DNA of 23,433 nt from Intoshia linei (GCA_001642005.1 LWCA01000584.1:1-23433); one strand, 5' to 3'; positions 9,713 to 19,880 are shown, counted from the first letter of the stretch. Program-made: numbers and translations. The notes: generated by a model not told the origin, from the sequence alone.

Positions 9713-11929
9713 ATGGAAGCTGTAGCTCTAGTTAGGTAATATATTTAATCTTTTGGTTGAAAATTTCAATTTTTAATTTGTTATTGTTGAAATTCACATT
9801 TTTAGGTAATCTTTGACATAATAATTATCAAAAATATTGAATTTCATGAATTCTATCCACCATTATTTCACGCTAATTAGTGTATTTTATTTATTATTGA
9901 TTATTTATTTTAGTGGAGGTAAAGATAGTACGTTCAATATAATGAAATGCCTCGAATTAAAACCGGAAGTTAAAATAGTTGCTTTAGCTAATTTATACCC
10001 GCCTCATGATCCAGAAGGTAATTTTTATTATAGAAAAATCTGAGTTTCCAGTGAATGATTTATATTACATATTTTTTTATTTATTTATTAGATGATATTT
10101 CAAGTTATATGTACCAAACGGTTGGTCATGAATTGATAGATTTGTATGGTCAAGCTATGGGAATTCCTTTATATAGGGCCCCAATAAGCGGGAGTGCTGT
10201 AGATAAGAATTTAAACTATACGCCAAATGACAAAGATGAAGTTGAAGATATGTATAAACTAATAAAGGATATTACAGTATGCTTTTTATTGTAAAAAATT
10301 TAAATAGTTAAAGTAATTTAAATTTTAGATAAAACACCCAAAAATTAAGTATGTTTTGGCTGGCGCTATACAATCAAGATATCAAACTTTCAGGGTTAGA
10401 GATGTGTATGTTTTGTATTATTAACTTTCTTAAATTATAATTATAATATACATAAGTATATCAGATGTCCCACATTTTTTCCACGGCGGACCGGTAATGA
10501 ATTGTAAAATTTATCGCGGACCATTTAATCGATATTACAATGCAACATTTAAAAAAAAATCTATAAAAACGTAATAAATTAACATTTAATTAGTAAATTA
10601 ATTTTTTTAAAATTATTTCGCAGACCGTAAAAATTTTAAATTTTAAGGACCGGCATTTGGGAAACACTGTTACAGTCAAAATCTCATTTATAAAAATTGC
10701 AAAACGTTAAAATGGCATATTCGTTAAATGAATTTAACGAAAATATTAGAAATGTGCTACTGCACACATGTCTTAAATTTATCAAAATTATATTTAATAT
10801 GAAGATATAATTAAACTTTTTATTATAATAATATCAGCGCACTATCAAAAGAACGTAGTTTTTTGATAGTAAATTAGGCTGACCATATTTTTGTCGTACT
10901 AAAAGTAGTACTTTTATTGCTTAGAAACAAAATATGTTTTTGATTAATTTTTGATTAGAAAAATGAAAATTTAAGTTAAATTTCAATTTATAAGTTTATT
11001 TAGTTTTGAAAAGTACTTCTGGTCGCACTACGTAAATTAAAAGATCGCAAAAAATAAGTAATATAACGCCAAATATATTAAATATTTAATGAAATTTTGT
11101 AATTAATATTTAGTTAATAATATATTTTGTGTATGGAAATTGAAGTTTAGTAGTGTAACTATGTTACTAAATAAACTTCATAACTAAACTAAATATAATA
11201 AATTAATATTGGATAAAAAATATTCTCTGGTGTGAACACTAGAATATTTTCATTTTTTTGTAATATGGTATCTTAATATTTCAGTTTTAACTTGGGTCTG
11301 TAGTCTAAATTAAATGAACTAGTTAATGAATTATTTAATTTAAACTTAAACAAAATAAATATGACATTTTGATTTACAATATTGTGAACGGACACGAATA
11401 ATATCTTACATTGATAATTTATTATAATTTTATATATATAAAAAGATTCCATGACTTCTTAAAAGAGTCGATCTAATATTTAAAGCCATAAAACTATAAC
11501 AATATTTTTAAAAAACTACTAAAAAAATAAAATAATATTGAATTTACGCGTTCGTTAATCAAAAATTCGTTAAATACCAGATATTTAGGCATTTATATAG
11601 AAAATAAAATTTCGACATTCGTTAAATGAGATTTTGACTGTATATATTTTAAAACAGACATGGAAATTATTTATAATGCGTTTCTGATAGTATGTAATTC
11701 TGAATTTCAAGTTTAGTACATTTGTATTTCTTTTATTTTTTTAATGAGCCAGTAACGAGAGTTTTACAATCAAACATTTAGAAAACGGCCCATGACTCGA
11801 GGTTTATTATGTCATGTTTTATGAAAATGTAATATTTATTTTTTTGTCAAAATTAACGTTTTCAAATATTCATTGTCATTTTAGATGCAGCAGGTTGGGA
11901 TTGGAACCATTATGCTTTTTGTGGGAAAG
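9713..11929 (+). CDS. DPH6: Diphthine-ammonia ligase, N-terminal half (exons 1-5)
   Basis: Five exons (9713-9735, 9914-10017, 10092-10276, 10329-10405, 11885-11929) join in phase into 144 codons. The start MEAVALVSGGKDSTFNIMKC contains the PP-loop SGGKDS (residues 8-13), which binds ATP in this N-type ATP pyrophosphatase family. Further family signatures are ALANLYPPHD, YMYQTVGHELIDLYGQAMGI, DEVEDMYKLI, KYVLAGAIQSRYQ, and RLGLEPLCFLWE at the end. DPH6 performs the last step of diphthamide synthesis, the ATP-dependent amidation of diphthine on elongation factor 2 in the cytosol. The animal protein is about 270 residues, so roughly half is missing. Exon 5 ends at a plausible GTTTAT donor, but no later exon was found before the next gene, and a hAT transposon starts 202 bp on. 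Either the gene is truncated, or its 3' exons lie beyond the window or assembly. Confidence 0.85.
10462..10669. mobile_element. Small hAT-type MITE in DPH6 intron 4
   Basis: The left end CAGATGTCCCACATT and the right end (reverse strand CAGTGTTTCCCAAATG) form imperfect inverted termini. GC-rich blocks GGCGGACCGG and GGACCGGC sit just inside them. The element is 208 bp and non-coding. A pogo/Tigger-like element starts 3 bp past its right end. Removing that element leaves TTATATAT to compare with the left flank AAGTATAT, a weak 5-of-8 duplication in AT-rich DNA. Confidence 0.55.
10673..11640. mobile_element. Pogo/Tigger-like element with TA target duplication
   Basis: Perfect 18-bp inverted termini CAGTCAAAATCTCATTTA lie at 10673-10690 and 11623-11640. 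TA flanks both sides (10671-10672, 11641-11642). TTCGTTAAATGA motifs occur inside both ends, as is typical of Tigger/pogo subterminal sequence. The 968-bp element has no transposase frame. It contains several internal hairpins, for example AAAATATTCT/AGAATATTTT near 11217-11250. It lies in intron 4 of DPH6, immediately next to the hAT MITE, which it probably entered after that MITE's insertion. Confidence 0.75.
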
Positions 11930-12131
11930 GTTTATTTTTTAATTAAAAACATAATTTGCCTGTAAAACTGTTACCATACTCTATATTAGCCATTCTCAAC
12001 GGGGTACACAGCAATTTTTTGGGGTACCTAAAAAAATTTATCGTTAAATGAATAAAAAAGTGAAAAATAATATTTCGGCAATGATTTCTAATTTTTATCA
12101 GCATTACGCAATGCCGTCTCATACTCTACCA
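11930..12131 (+). other. Sequence between DPH6 exon 5 and the hAT insertion
   Basis: No further DPH6 exon is visible. The segment includes an ATTCTCAACGGGGTACAC stretch (11993-12010) that resembles a hAT terminus, perhaps another truncated MITE. Confidence 0.35.
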
Positions 12132-12204
12132 CAGGGGTGCACAACCTTCCCACCATTTTGGCCGCAAAGCTACTTTACTCATCGATACTACGGCCGCACA
12201 AAAA

Positions 12205-13020
12205 TTCAACACAAAATTGTTCCATTAAAAACCGATTAGTTGATAAATTGGAGTGGAAGACATAAACACAATAAAAATAAATATATATTAATATTTAATA
12301 ATTAAGATATCAGTGACTGTCTTGAATTTGTTTGTCTTTCGCCAACATTTTAAAATCGAACGGAATTGGAGAGAGCATCAATCTCAATGATGATTCTAAG
12401 TTTGAGTCTTTTAAGCGTGATCTGTATTGATTTTTCAAATATTTCATGGAAGAAAATGCTGACGCACATAAATACGTACTGCCAAAGAGAACGAGAATAT
12501 TCCGAGCTAACTCACGAAGTGAAGAATATGCAAATGCAAACTTCCATATCTCCACCAGGTCAATGTTTTCATTAAATTTATTCTTTATCAATTCATCGTT
12601 TTTAATTTCCAGCAATTCCATTTGGAATTCAAGAGGAGCGCTGACAATATCACACATAAAAGGAGCCGAAACTAGTTTTAATGTTTGTCATATTTTTTAG
12701 TTTTCCAAATCTATCTTCAAAGTTTAGTAAAATTGAGTCAAACACAGAAGCGAATGTACTAGTAGGGATATCCTTCTCATCAATGATTTTTTCTTTGATG
12801 AAATAGCATAACTTTGGTAAATGAAAGTATTGTTTTTTCATAATGTTCTTCTAGAGAAAACGACACTTACTCATAAAGTCTTGAATTTTGCAGTACATTA
12901 GGCAGACGTTCATATTTTTGCCCTGCAAACACTCATTTAAGTGATTGATATAAGTGAAAACATCAACCTGAAAGGCCAAGGAAACAAGGAATTTAGTATC
13001 ATCAAGTAGACACTGTTTAT
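12205..13020 (-). repeat. Duplicated transposase 3' segment, copy A
   Basis: This segment and 13048-13708 are close copies, from CAACACaAAATTGTTCC through to a shared end at CACTGTTTAT. Copy A keeps the full dimerisation domain. Copy B lacks about 147 bp corresponding to roughly 12477-12624. Beyond the shared end, copy A runs into 25 bp of AT-rich DNA up to the N, while copy B continues into the rest of the transposase. Confidence 0.85.
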
Positions 13021-13045
13021 AATTATATATTTATAATTAATATAT

Positions 13046-13046
13046 N
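13046..13046. other. Single ambiguous base (N), probable assembly join
   Basis: The only N in the window lies exactly between the two transposase copies, after a stretch of AT-rich sequence. This suggests a contig or haplotype join, not an ordinary base-call ambiguity. Confidence 0.6.
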
Positions 13047-13047
13047 C

Positions 13048-13708
13048 CAACACTAAATTGTTCCATTAAAAACCGATTAGTTGATAAATTAGAGTAGAAG
13101 ACATAAACACAATAAAAATAAATATATATTAATAATTAAGATATCAGTGACTGCCTTGATTTTGTTTGTCTTTCGCCAACATTTTAAAATCGACCGGAAT
13201 TAGAGAGCGCATCAATCTCAATGATGAGTCTAAGTTTGAGTCTTTTAAGCGTAATCTGTATTGATTTTTCAAATATTTCATGAAAGAAAACGCTGACTCA
13301 CATAAATACGTAATTCAAAAGGAGCGCTGTCAATATCACACATAAAAAGAACCAAAACTAGTTTTAATATATTTGTGATAATTTTTAGTTCTCCAAATCA
13401 ATCTTCAAAGTTTAGTAAAATTAAGTCAAACACAGAAGCGAATGTACTAGTAGGGATATCCTTCTCATCAATGATTTTTTCTTTGATGAAATAGTATAAC
13501 TTTGGTAAATGAAAGTATTGTTTTTTCATGATGTTACCCTGGAGAAAACGACACTTATTCATAAAGTCTTGAATTTTGCGGTACATTAGGCAGACGTTCA
13601 TATTTTTACCCTGCAAACACTAATTTAAGTTATTGATATAAGTGAAAACATCAACCTGAAAGGCCAAGGAAACAAGGAATTTAGTATCATCAAGTGGACA
13701 CTGTTTAT
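13048..13708 (-). repeat. Duplicated transposase 3' segment, copy B
   Basis: Partner of copy A, contiguous with the catalytic part of the transposase. It has a deletion of about 147 bp with its breakpoint near TACGTA, and scattered substitutions and stops. Both copies share the minus-strand peptide IKEKIIDEKDIPTSTFASVF. Confidence 0.85.
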
Positions 13709-15281
13709 CTTTACCTTTATAAAAATTCTAAATTTCAAGTCAAAGATTCAATACACGACGCATTGTTTCACCTTGAGATAACCAACGAACTGGGACGTGG
13801 TATAAAACATCTTCAACAGATATTTTACTATCATTGATAATAGCACGAAACTGGCAGTGTCGTATGGAATTGCTTCGTATATATATTATTATTTGTTTTA
13901 CTTTGTCCAATGTGTCACTAAAATCCGTTGATTTAGCGCAGAGTGCCTCTTGGTGGGTTATACAGTGAATATTTGTCACACTTTTATTTTTGTATTTTAC
14001 ACCAACATATTCAGTCAAACGTGCAACGAATCCTTGCTTTCTACCAATCATAGCAGGAGCGCCGTCACTACAAATGCCCCTCAGATTTTTCATGTCTAGA
14101 TTTGAATCTCGACAGGATTTCTTTACAGCTTCAAATATGTCTACCCCACATGCGATTCCACGTAATGTCTCCATTGATAAAAGGTCTTCATGTGTTATAA
14201 AATCTGAGGATAAGCTACGAACAAATATCAGTAATTGTGCCGAGTCACATATATCGGTCGATTCATCAACGGCTAATGAGAAAATAGATTTTGAATTTAA
14301 TACTGTTGTAATTAGCGATTGTTTAAGTTGTTTGGAGATAGAACATTGACGACGTTGAATTGTTACACGTGAGAGAGGAATTTCGGCGAAATCGCTTTCT
14401 TTGCCTGGGTTAATTAATTTAACTGTTTCCACAATTTCACCATCCATATATGATCTTCCTGCAACACCAAGAATATTCGCCACTTTATATGAAGCCTCGA
14501 CACGCATATTCGGTAGACTTAAAAATCTGTAGAAAGTGATTTTGCGCTGATTAAAATTTTTCTTTAAATTCTCTATACAAGTTTTTCGTGAATCTCCATC
14601 CATCTTTGCATCGCTGTCGTTTAAATGGCGTCAATAGTGCTGTTTTGCGTTGTCACCTTTTATTGTTTTGATAACTTGTTCGCATATGAGGCATACCATA
14701 GTATGGTTGGTAGTCTCAATCATAAAATAATTCAATTCCCAATTGGAATTAAAACTCCTTTTCTCATCTGATAAAGTACGTCTCTTTTTCATGATTGATA
14801 ATAAATTTAATAGTTTAGTATATTTTACACAAAATAAACTTTTTAATAAACTATTTATCTATGATGACGAATAAAAATTTTCAGCTTAAAACTTATTTCA
14901 AATAAACTAAAAGTGATAGTAGGTATTTTTCTGACAACTTTATCTTAATCATTTCACATTAATCACATCTATAGAAATGTGTAACATTACACACTTTCTG
15001 GCAACTATATATGGCAATTATAATTATAATAATACAAAATACATAAGTATTTTGTATCATTTTAAACGAAGTTGTTTTGACATTTCCAAATCTTAAAGCC
15101 AATTTGAGAAACTAGGGCAAAGTAAAAAATTTAACTTTGATTCAAATGTTTTAAATTTCCCTTGAATAAAATTTGATTTAAACTTTTCTATTTTAAGTAA
15201 AATGATATATTGCATTATGATTACATGAATTTCCCACGGCCATACAAAAACGCTCTCACGGCCGCAGGTTGTGCACCCCTG

Positions 15282-15610
15282 CATTAGAACCAATGAAAAA
15301 ATGAAAATAGTTTGATTTTCATTCCACTTAATCAATATTTGTAGGTCATTTCATTTCATATAACTAATAGTAACGATAGAGGAACATTAATGTAACTATC
15401 GTTATCATCAATCATTCTAGAATGAATATATTATGTTAATTCATTCTCTACATAAAATATAATGTTTGGTATAAGTTTCTAGTAGTAAACTATTGAAGTT
15501 ACTGCTAGTATTTAATATCATTATCTCGTTACGAAATGTATTTATAACTTCATTTTTATAAGTTATACACCCGATTACGCTACTCTAATAATTAACCATT
15601 ATTATGATCA
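15282..15610. other. Intergenic DNA, no gene seen
   Basis: AT-rich sequence between two mobile elements. I searched it for the missing DPH6 exons, which would encode a continuation after FLWE, and found none. Confidence 0.4.
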
Positions 15611-15834
15611 TTAACCTTTTCACTGTCTGATGCAATTTTATGTATTATCAACACACGTCTGGAATTTATGTCTTAATTTAAACTTGTATTATTTTTAAAT
15701 TACCTATGTGAAAATGTATGAAAATAAAAGAATAAAGTTTTTCAAAATTATGCTGTGTATATCGTAGAATACACAGACGTGTAAAGTGAAATTGCTGTGT
15801 ATAGTATAGAATACACAGACAGTGAAAAGGTTAA
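15611..15834. mobile_element. piggyBac-type MITE (TTAA target)
   Basis: TTAA at 15611-15614 and 15831-15834 brackets perfect 15-bp inverted termini CCTTTTCACTGTCTG (15615-15629 and, inverted, 15816-15830). Near the right end a palindromic unit (CTGTGTATA...GAATACACAGAC) occurs twice in tandem, about 15752-15778 and 15795-15820. TTAA duplication with CC-starting termini is characteristic of piggyBac elements. At 224 bp it is non-autonomous. Confidence 0.85.
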
Positions 15835-16940
15835 TTAAGAAAAAAATAAAATGTTTTATAATCTAAGTCTTTTAATTTGTACCGAAAAATCTATAGTATA
15901 ATTATAATATTAGTCATTTTAAATTATAATTTAACGGAATTTTTATAATTCAGAAAAATTTAGTTATTCAGGAATTTTTTTCCGTTAGCGAGGAATTCCG
16001 TTAAATATAATTAGCTTGTATATATTAATATGTTGGAATTTAGTATAGTGACGTCTCTACCATTTCCACGAAAAATGTTACTTATGTTGAACATTATACA
16101 CAATTTTTAACTCAGCCCGTTCATATCCATTTGTCAGTATTTTTAAAAGTTTTGTTCGCCAGAGCTAGTTTCAGTATTCTGATACAAACTATATACCTAT
16201 ATACATACTATATATGATACCTATCTGAATAAAAATTTTGTTAAATTTAAAAAATGTACTAATATACAATTAAATATTTAACGATTTTCACATGGGACCA
16301 ATTTTTAGTCCATCATGTCATCATCACCATATCCACCGGAATGGATAATATTTTTATCTCTAAATTACTTTCCAATCGATCGCCTACAATCTCGGTCTTG
16401 TTTTACATTAACATCATTTTTAAACTATATTCGAAGATAAAATTGAATGTTTAATATACATTGTATATGTGTGTTACACTTATTAAAAAGATTAACACCC
16501 TTACCATTTAAAAAAACCAATTTTCAATACATTTTTCCAAGAGTGATGTTATTGTAAATTTAATTTACAGAAATTGTGAATCTTCAGGTCAAAACCACAA
16601 TTTTTTTATTTCTCTTTTTTTAAATAAAACACCACTAGAAAATTAAAAAAACATAAATTCTGGGACGCTTTTTGTTTTAAATGTTAAATTCTATTCTAAA
16701 ACCTTACATTTTCAAAATATGAATCACCTTAGTACAAATGTAAATCAAAGTGGGATTGCTGCGGTAATCCCACTCTTGGTCGATAATAACTTGAATTTAT
16801 AACACGATTTGTAAAATATAAAAATAAATGTATACTTTAAAGAAAACTGTATATAATTATATATAAATACACACAAGTGTATATTTATATACTGTTCATT
16901 CAACTCTTGATGGTATTATTGTAAATATCGATAGTCTGCA
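15835..16940. other. Intergenic DNA upstream of the plus-strand SDR gene
   Basis: No coding exon is seen. Near 15930-16005 TTCCGTTAGCG and ATTCCGTTAAAT motifs resemble Tigger subterminal repeats. At about 16585-16680 there is a diverged stretch like part of the dispersed repeat copy at 21470. A perfect 9-bp stem AGTGGGATT/AATCCCACT with an 8-nt loop lies at 16749-16774. An imperfect AT-rich palindrome lies at 16861-16890. Confidence 0.4.
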
Positions 16941-16950
16941 TATATAAATA
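16941..16950 (+). promoter_or_regulatory. Possible TATA box of the plus-strand SDR gene
   Basis: TATATAAATA lies 41 bp upstream of the ATG, in a context compatible with a core promoter and a very short 5' UTR. In DNA this AT-rich the match could be chance. Confidence 0.3.
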
Positions 16951-16990
16951 TATCATTTTCATACATTTTTAATTTAAATCTTTAGTCAAA

Positions 16991-18622
16991 ATGTGTTCAT
17001 TACCTAATAAAGTAGCTTTAATAACAGGTACATGATAAATCCCAATTTTAACTTAACAAATAAATTAATTAATTTTATTGTAGGAGCAAGCTCTGGTATT
17101 GGTGAAGCCACTGCCTTTCTATTTGCAAGGTCAGGGGTACGACTAGCTATAACTGGTCGAAATAAAGACGCTTTAAAAATTGTATCCGATAAATGTATAG
17201 AGTTGTCGAAAGATAAATTGAAACCACTAGTCATTGTCGCAGACATGGCTTTAAAAGCTGACATTGAAAATTTAATTTCAAAAGTGATTTATCATTACGA
17301 CCAACTTGACATTCTAGTAATTTTTTTACATTTAATTATCTCCTCATTAGGCCCACCTAGCCCCTCTTCACGCCTCTCGCCGTATTGTCCAATTTTTGTA
17401 ATATAGTCTTTAATTTTAGTTTAATCAAAATATCTGAGAATATATTTTATTCCAATGTAAAACCTTGTCATTTACCGACACATAACGACCGATAATTTTA
17501 TTTTTTTACAATTAAGAAAGGAAAAGTTTTTGAAAAGGAAATTGATAATAAAAAATAAAATAATGTACTCATTACATGAAAAAAATTAAAGCGAACTCAG
17601 ATCCGAACTTACCAAACTCGAGATCACCGTTCATCAAAAAAAAGCCCCTAAAAACCACAAACCGATGTATAATGCTATATAGCTCAACCATCTCTCCATA
17701 GGTCTGGAACTAGAGTCAAATTTGTCACAAAAAAAGTTGATATTCAAAAATATACTTAAAAATTTTTTAATTTTCAATTTTCAAAAACAACGACCCAAAG
17801 AGAGATATCAGGTACGGTTCGATCTTGGTGAATTGAAAAAAATTATGAGGTTAAATTAGAGCGATACCGTTTTATATTTGATTAAATATTTAAAAAAGGT
17901 AAACTGTGCCGGGATAATCGGCACAGGCTCACTTGAAACCGAATCTTTGGAACAATACGACAATATAATGAATATTAATTTGCGGTATCTATTATTTGAA
18001 TAACAAAAATTATTATTAATTTGTAGATCAGTATTTTATTTATCACAATTATCGATACCTCATTTGAAAATAACAAAAGGTAACATAGTAAATGTGTCTA
18101 GTGTTACTGGTATAAGATCGGTAAAAGTAAAATAATTGATTTATTTATAAAAAAATATAGTTTCCCGGCATAATGAGTTACTGTCTATCAAAATCAGCGA
18201 TAGATCAAATGACAAAATGCGCCGCTTTAGGTAATTTCAAGTTTAAATATACAGACAATTTTTATTATCCATAGAACTGGCAAAATATCAAATTCGAGTT
18301 AATGCCATCAAGTAAGACATTGATATCTTTAATTAAATTTTAGTCCTGGTGTAATCATCAGCAATGTACACAAAAGAGGAGGTATGTCAGAGGAACAATA
18401 CACAAAGGTACAAAAATAAAATCTTCAAATTTTATAAGTTATAATTATTCCATTATTCAGTTTTTGGAACATTCGAAAAGTACTCATCCTCTAGGGAGAG
18501 TTGGCCAAGCTAGTGAAGCTGCCTCTGCTATAGCATTTTTATCAGATAACTTTGCATCGTCGTTTATTACTGGTGCTACGATACCTGTTGATGGAGGAAG
18601 GCATGCCACGTGTGCTAGATGA
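16991..18622 (+). CDS. Short-chain dehydrogenase/reductase, FabG-like
   Basis: Eight exons (16991-17027, 17084-17316, 17899-17984, 18027-18120, 18161-18230, 18275-18311, 18344-18407, 18461-18622) join in phase into a complete 260-residue protein, the usual length of a classical SDR. The Rossmann nucleotide-binding motif TGASSGIG is at 12-19. NCAG (92-95) replaces the usual NNAG. The catalytic residues are Ser144 (VNVSSVTG) and Tyr157/Lys161 (SYCLSK) with family-typical spacing, followed by RVNAINPG and the C-terminal ITGATIPVDGG. It should be a cytosolic NAD(P)(H)-dependent oxidoreductase; the substrate cannot be told. Exons 1-7 are identical in length to those of the minus-strand SDR at 20730-22989, so the two are paralogues. 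Intron 6 is only 32 nt. Confidence 0.92.
17317..17898 (+). other. Intron 2 of the plus-strand SDR gene
   Basis: 582 bp, the only long intron of the gene; the equivalent intron in the minus-strand paralogue is 66 bp. The sequence is less AT-rich in places but shows no terminal repeats or exon that I can defend, so an old insertion is likely. Confidence 0.45.
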
Positions 18623-19203
18623 TTTTGTTACAGTTTAATTTAAAATACATTTTAATTTAATTTTTTTTAAAATTAAGCCACAAATCAGTGGTCCCAATCG
18701 GATTTCAAAATACACAACATGTTTTCTGAAAATCTGATCTGATTAAAAAAAATTTCAAAATATTAATTCCAAATATTTCGTCCATTAGTATATTGCAGGA
18801 ATGCCCAACCTGTCGATCGAAGATGATTTTCTAGTCAATCGCCATATTAAAAAATTATAATAAATTTTTAATTTTAATAATACTTTAATTTAGGATTTAA
18901 GTAGAAATCCCTTTATCTATAAATTTAATTTAATCATTTATCTTTTATTTATTTATTGTGTTTCTAGAGTGGAGGATTTTTCTGTGTTGAATAATGTAAT
19001 TATATATAACGAACAATTTAATGATTCAAAGTGGAGGTCCCTATGTAATGTAGTACATTTGATTGGTTGACACGAATAAAATTTGACCAATTAAAGCTCA
19101 ATTGATAAAATCAGTATATAAAAAAAATAATTATTTTCAAAGATGATACAAATAAGATGGGTGTATACATTTATACATGTATATGTAAAATATATTTATA
19201 TAA
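18623..19203. other. Intergenic DNA between convergent SDR and CD225 genes
   Basis: No exon is seen. A plus-strand AATAAA lies near 19075, about 450 nt past the SDR stop. Otherwise the sequence is AT-rich and featureless. It must contain both 3' UTRs. Confidence 0.4.
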
Positions 19204-19709
19204 TTAAAGGAACTGAGACAAATCAGTATTGATCGTACCACTACCGTCAAGTTGTCCCGCCAGACTACCATCGAGCTGTCCAGATAAACTGCCAATTTGG
19301 CCAGTAATTGTATCGACTTCTTGAAAGGCCGTTCCAATTAATTGAGTTGTATACACATAAATAAAGTATATGCCGACAATCAATGCAATGATTGTAATCA
19401 AAATTCCACTCAGTGAAAACGCTAAAGAAATTTTGCCATTTCTTCTTGCGTCTTCCATATTATTGTCGTCAGCAGCAGACGAAGACATGACAGAGAATAT
19501 GATTGCAATAATTCCTAATGTTTAAATATATATATAAAAAAATAATCATTATACAAAAATGTAAATAATAAACCAAATATAATGTTACAACATATTGTAA
19601 CACATATAGCAAACGCTAAATAACTGGATGGTCGAACATTATTCTGAACTATTACTGTAGTTTGTCCTGGTGGAGGTTGGTATTGTGGGAATGGTTCTAC
19701 TTGTGCCAT
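19204..19709 (-). CDS. CD225/dispanin-family two-pass membrane protein
   Basis: Two exons (19709-19574 and 19514-19204, intron 59 nt with a GTTTAT donor) give 148 residues. A short proline- and glutamine-rich N-terminus (PQYQPPPGQ) precedes the first hydrophobic segment, about 30-56 (LAFAICVTICCNIIFG then IIAIIFSVMS). It has the double cysteine (40-41) that is commonly lipidated in this family. A polar loop with MEDARRNGK (65-73) matches the conserved A-R-x-S/N-x-K element, and a second membrane span lies at about 74-100. This arrangement defines the CD225 domain of dispanins and IFITM-like proteins, which sit in plasma or endosomal membranes and affect membrane fusion and trafficking. The 48-residue tail contains a GQLDGSLAGQLDGS repeat. 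The specific role is unknown. Confidence 0.82.
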
Positions 19710-19880
19710 TATTTAAAAATACGTATTACGCAATATATTTAATGTTAATATTTACAATAACCACGAAACCTGTGAACTACATACTCAATTATGTAACAGT
19801 TGAACTGTTGTATATTATAATAGCAAATAACACACAAAATAATATATTTACACGTTAATATATTTCTATGTTTTTAACAA

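Larger units (their letters stand above)
12320..14792 (-). pseudogene. hAT transposase, disrupted (ZBED5/GTF2IRD2/SCAND3-like)
   Basis: The ATG at 14792 opens MKKRRTLSDEKRSF and a BED-type zinc-finger start (CLICEQ), but an in-frame TGA falls between the two expected histidines (QHY-stop-RH). The frame resumes as 287 codons from 14603 to 13740, which carry the catalytic core: DESTD (residues 113-117), CSDGAPAM (178-185), HCITHQEALCAK (213-224) and VRWLSQGE (272-279). It then stops. The downstream part has several stops. The C-terminal dimerisation block (STYLCASAFS then YLKNQYRSRLKDS) is open in the distal copy (12657-12310) and damaged in the proximal one. This transposase family cuts and pastes elements with 8-bp target duplications. 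The copy looks recently active but is now dead. Confidence 0.85.
12132..15281 (-). mobile_element. hAT transposon with ZBED5/GTF2IRD2-like transposase
   Basis: Perfect 16-bp inverted termini CAGGGGTGCACAACCT occur at 12132-12147 and, inverted, at 15266-15281. Both ends continue into GGCCGC/GCGGCC-containing subterminal DNA. The minus strand encodes a hAT transposase. The flanking octamers (CTCTACCA, CATTAGAA) match at only 4 of 8 positions, so no clean target duplication survives. The 3' half of the transposase gene is present twice (12205-13020 and 13048-13708), with an N between the copies at 13046. This inflates the element to 3.15 kb. It lies just downstream of DPH6 exon 5. Confidence 0.85.

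Noticed and set aside
12048-12239. Plus-strand 63-codon frame crossing the left hAT end
   Set aside because: It spans the transposon boundary and terminal repeat, so it cannot be a conserved gene.
12366-12700. Plus-strand open frames in the hAT element
   Set aside because: Antisense to the transposase dimerisation domain, with no recognisable domain of their own.
13990-14349. Plus-strand open frame of 119 codons
   Set aside because: Antisense shadow of the hAT transposase catalytic core.
12124-15289. Octamers CTCTACCA and CATTAGAA as the target duplication of the large hAT element
   Set aside because: Only 4 of 8 positions agree, so a target duplication is not claimed.
15093-15335. Minus-strand 80-codon frame crossing the right hAT end
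   Set aside because: It spans the terminal repeat and flanking DNA and has no family resemblance.
17004-17264. Minus-strand frame of 86 codons
   Set aside because: Antisense of exon 2 of the plus-strand SDR.
17905-17928. GC-rich hairpin CTGTGCCG/CGGCACAG that looks like an RNA element
   Set aside because: It lies inside exon 3 of the plus-strand SDR and is fully explained by the conserved coding sequence for NCAGIIGTG.
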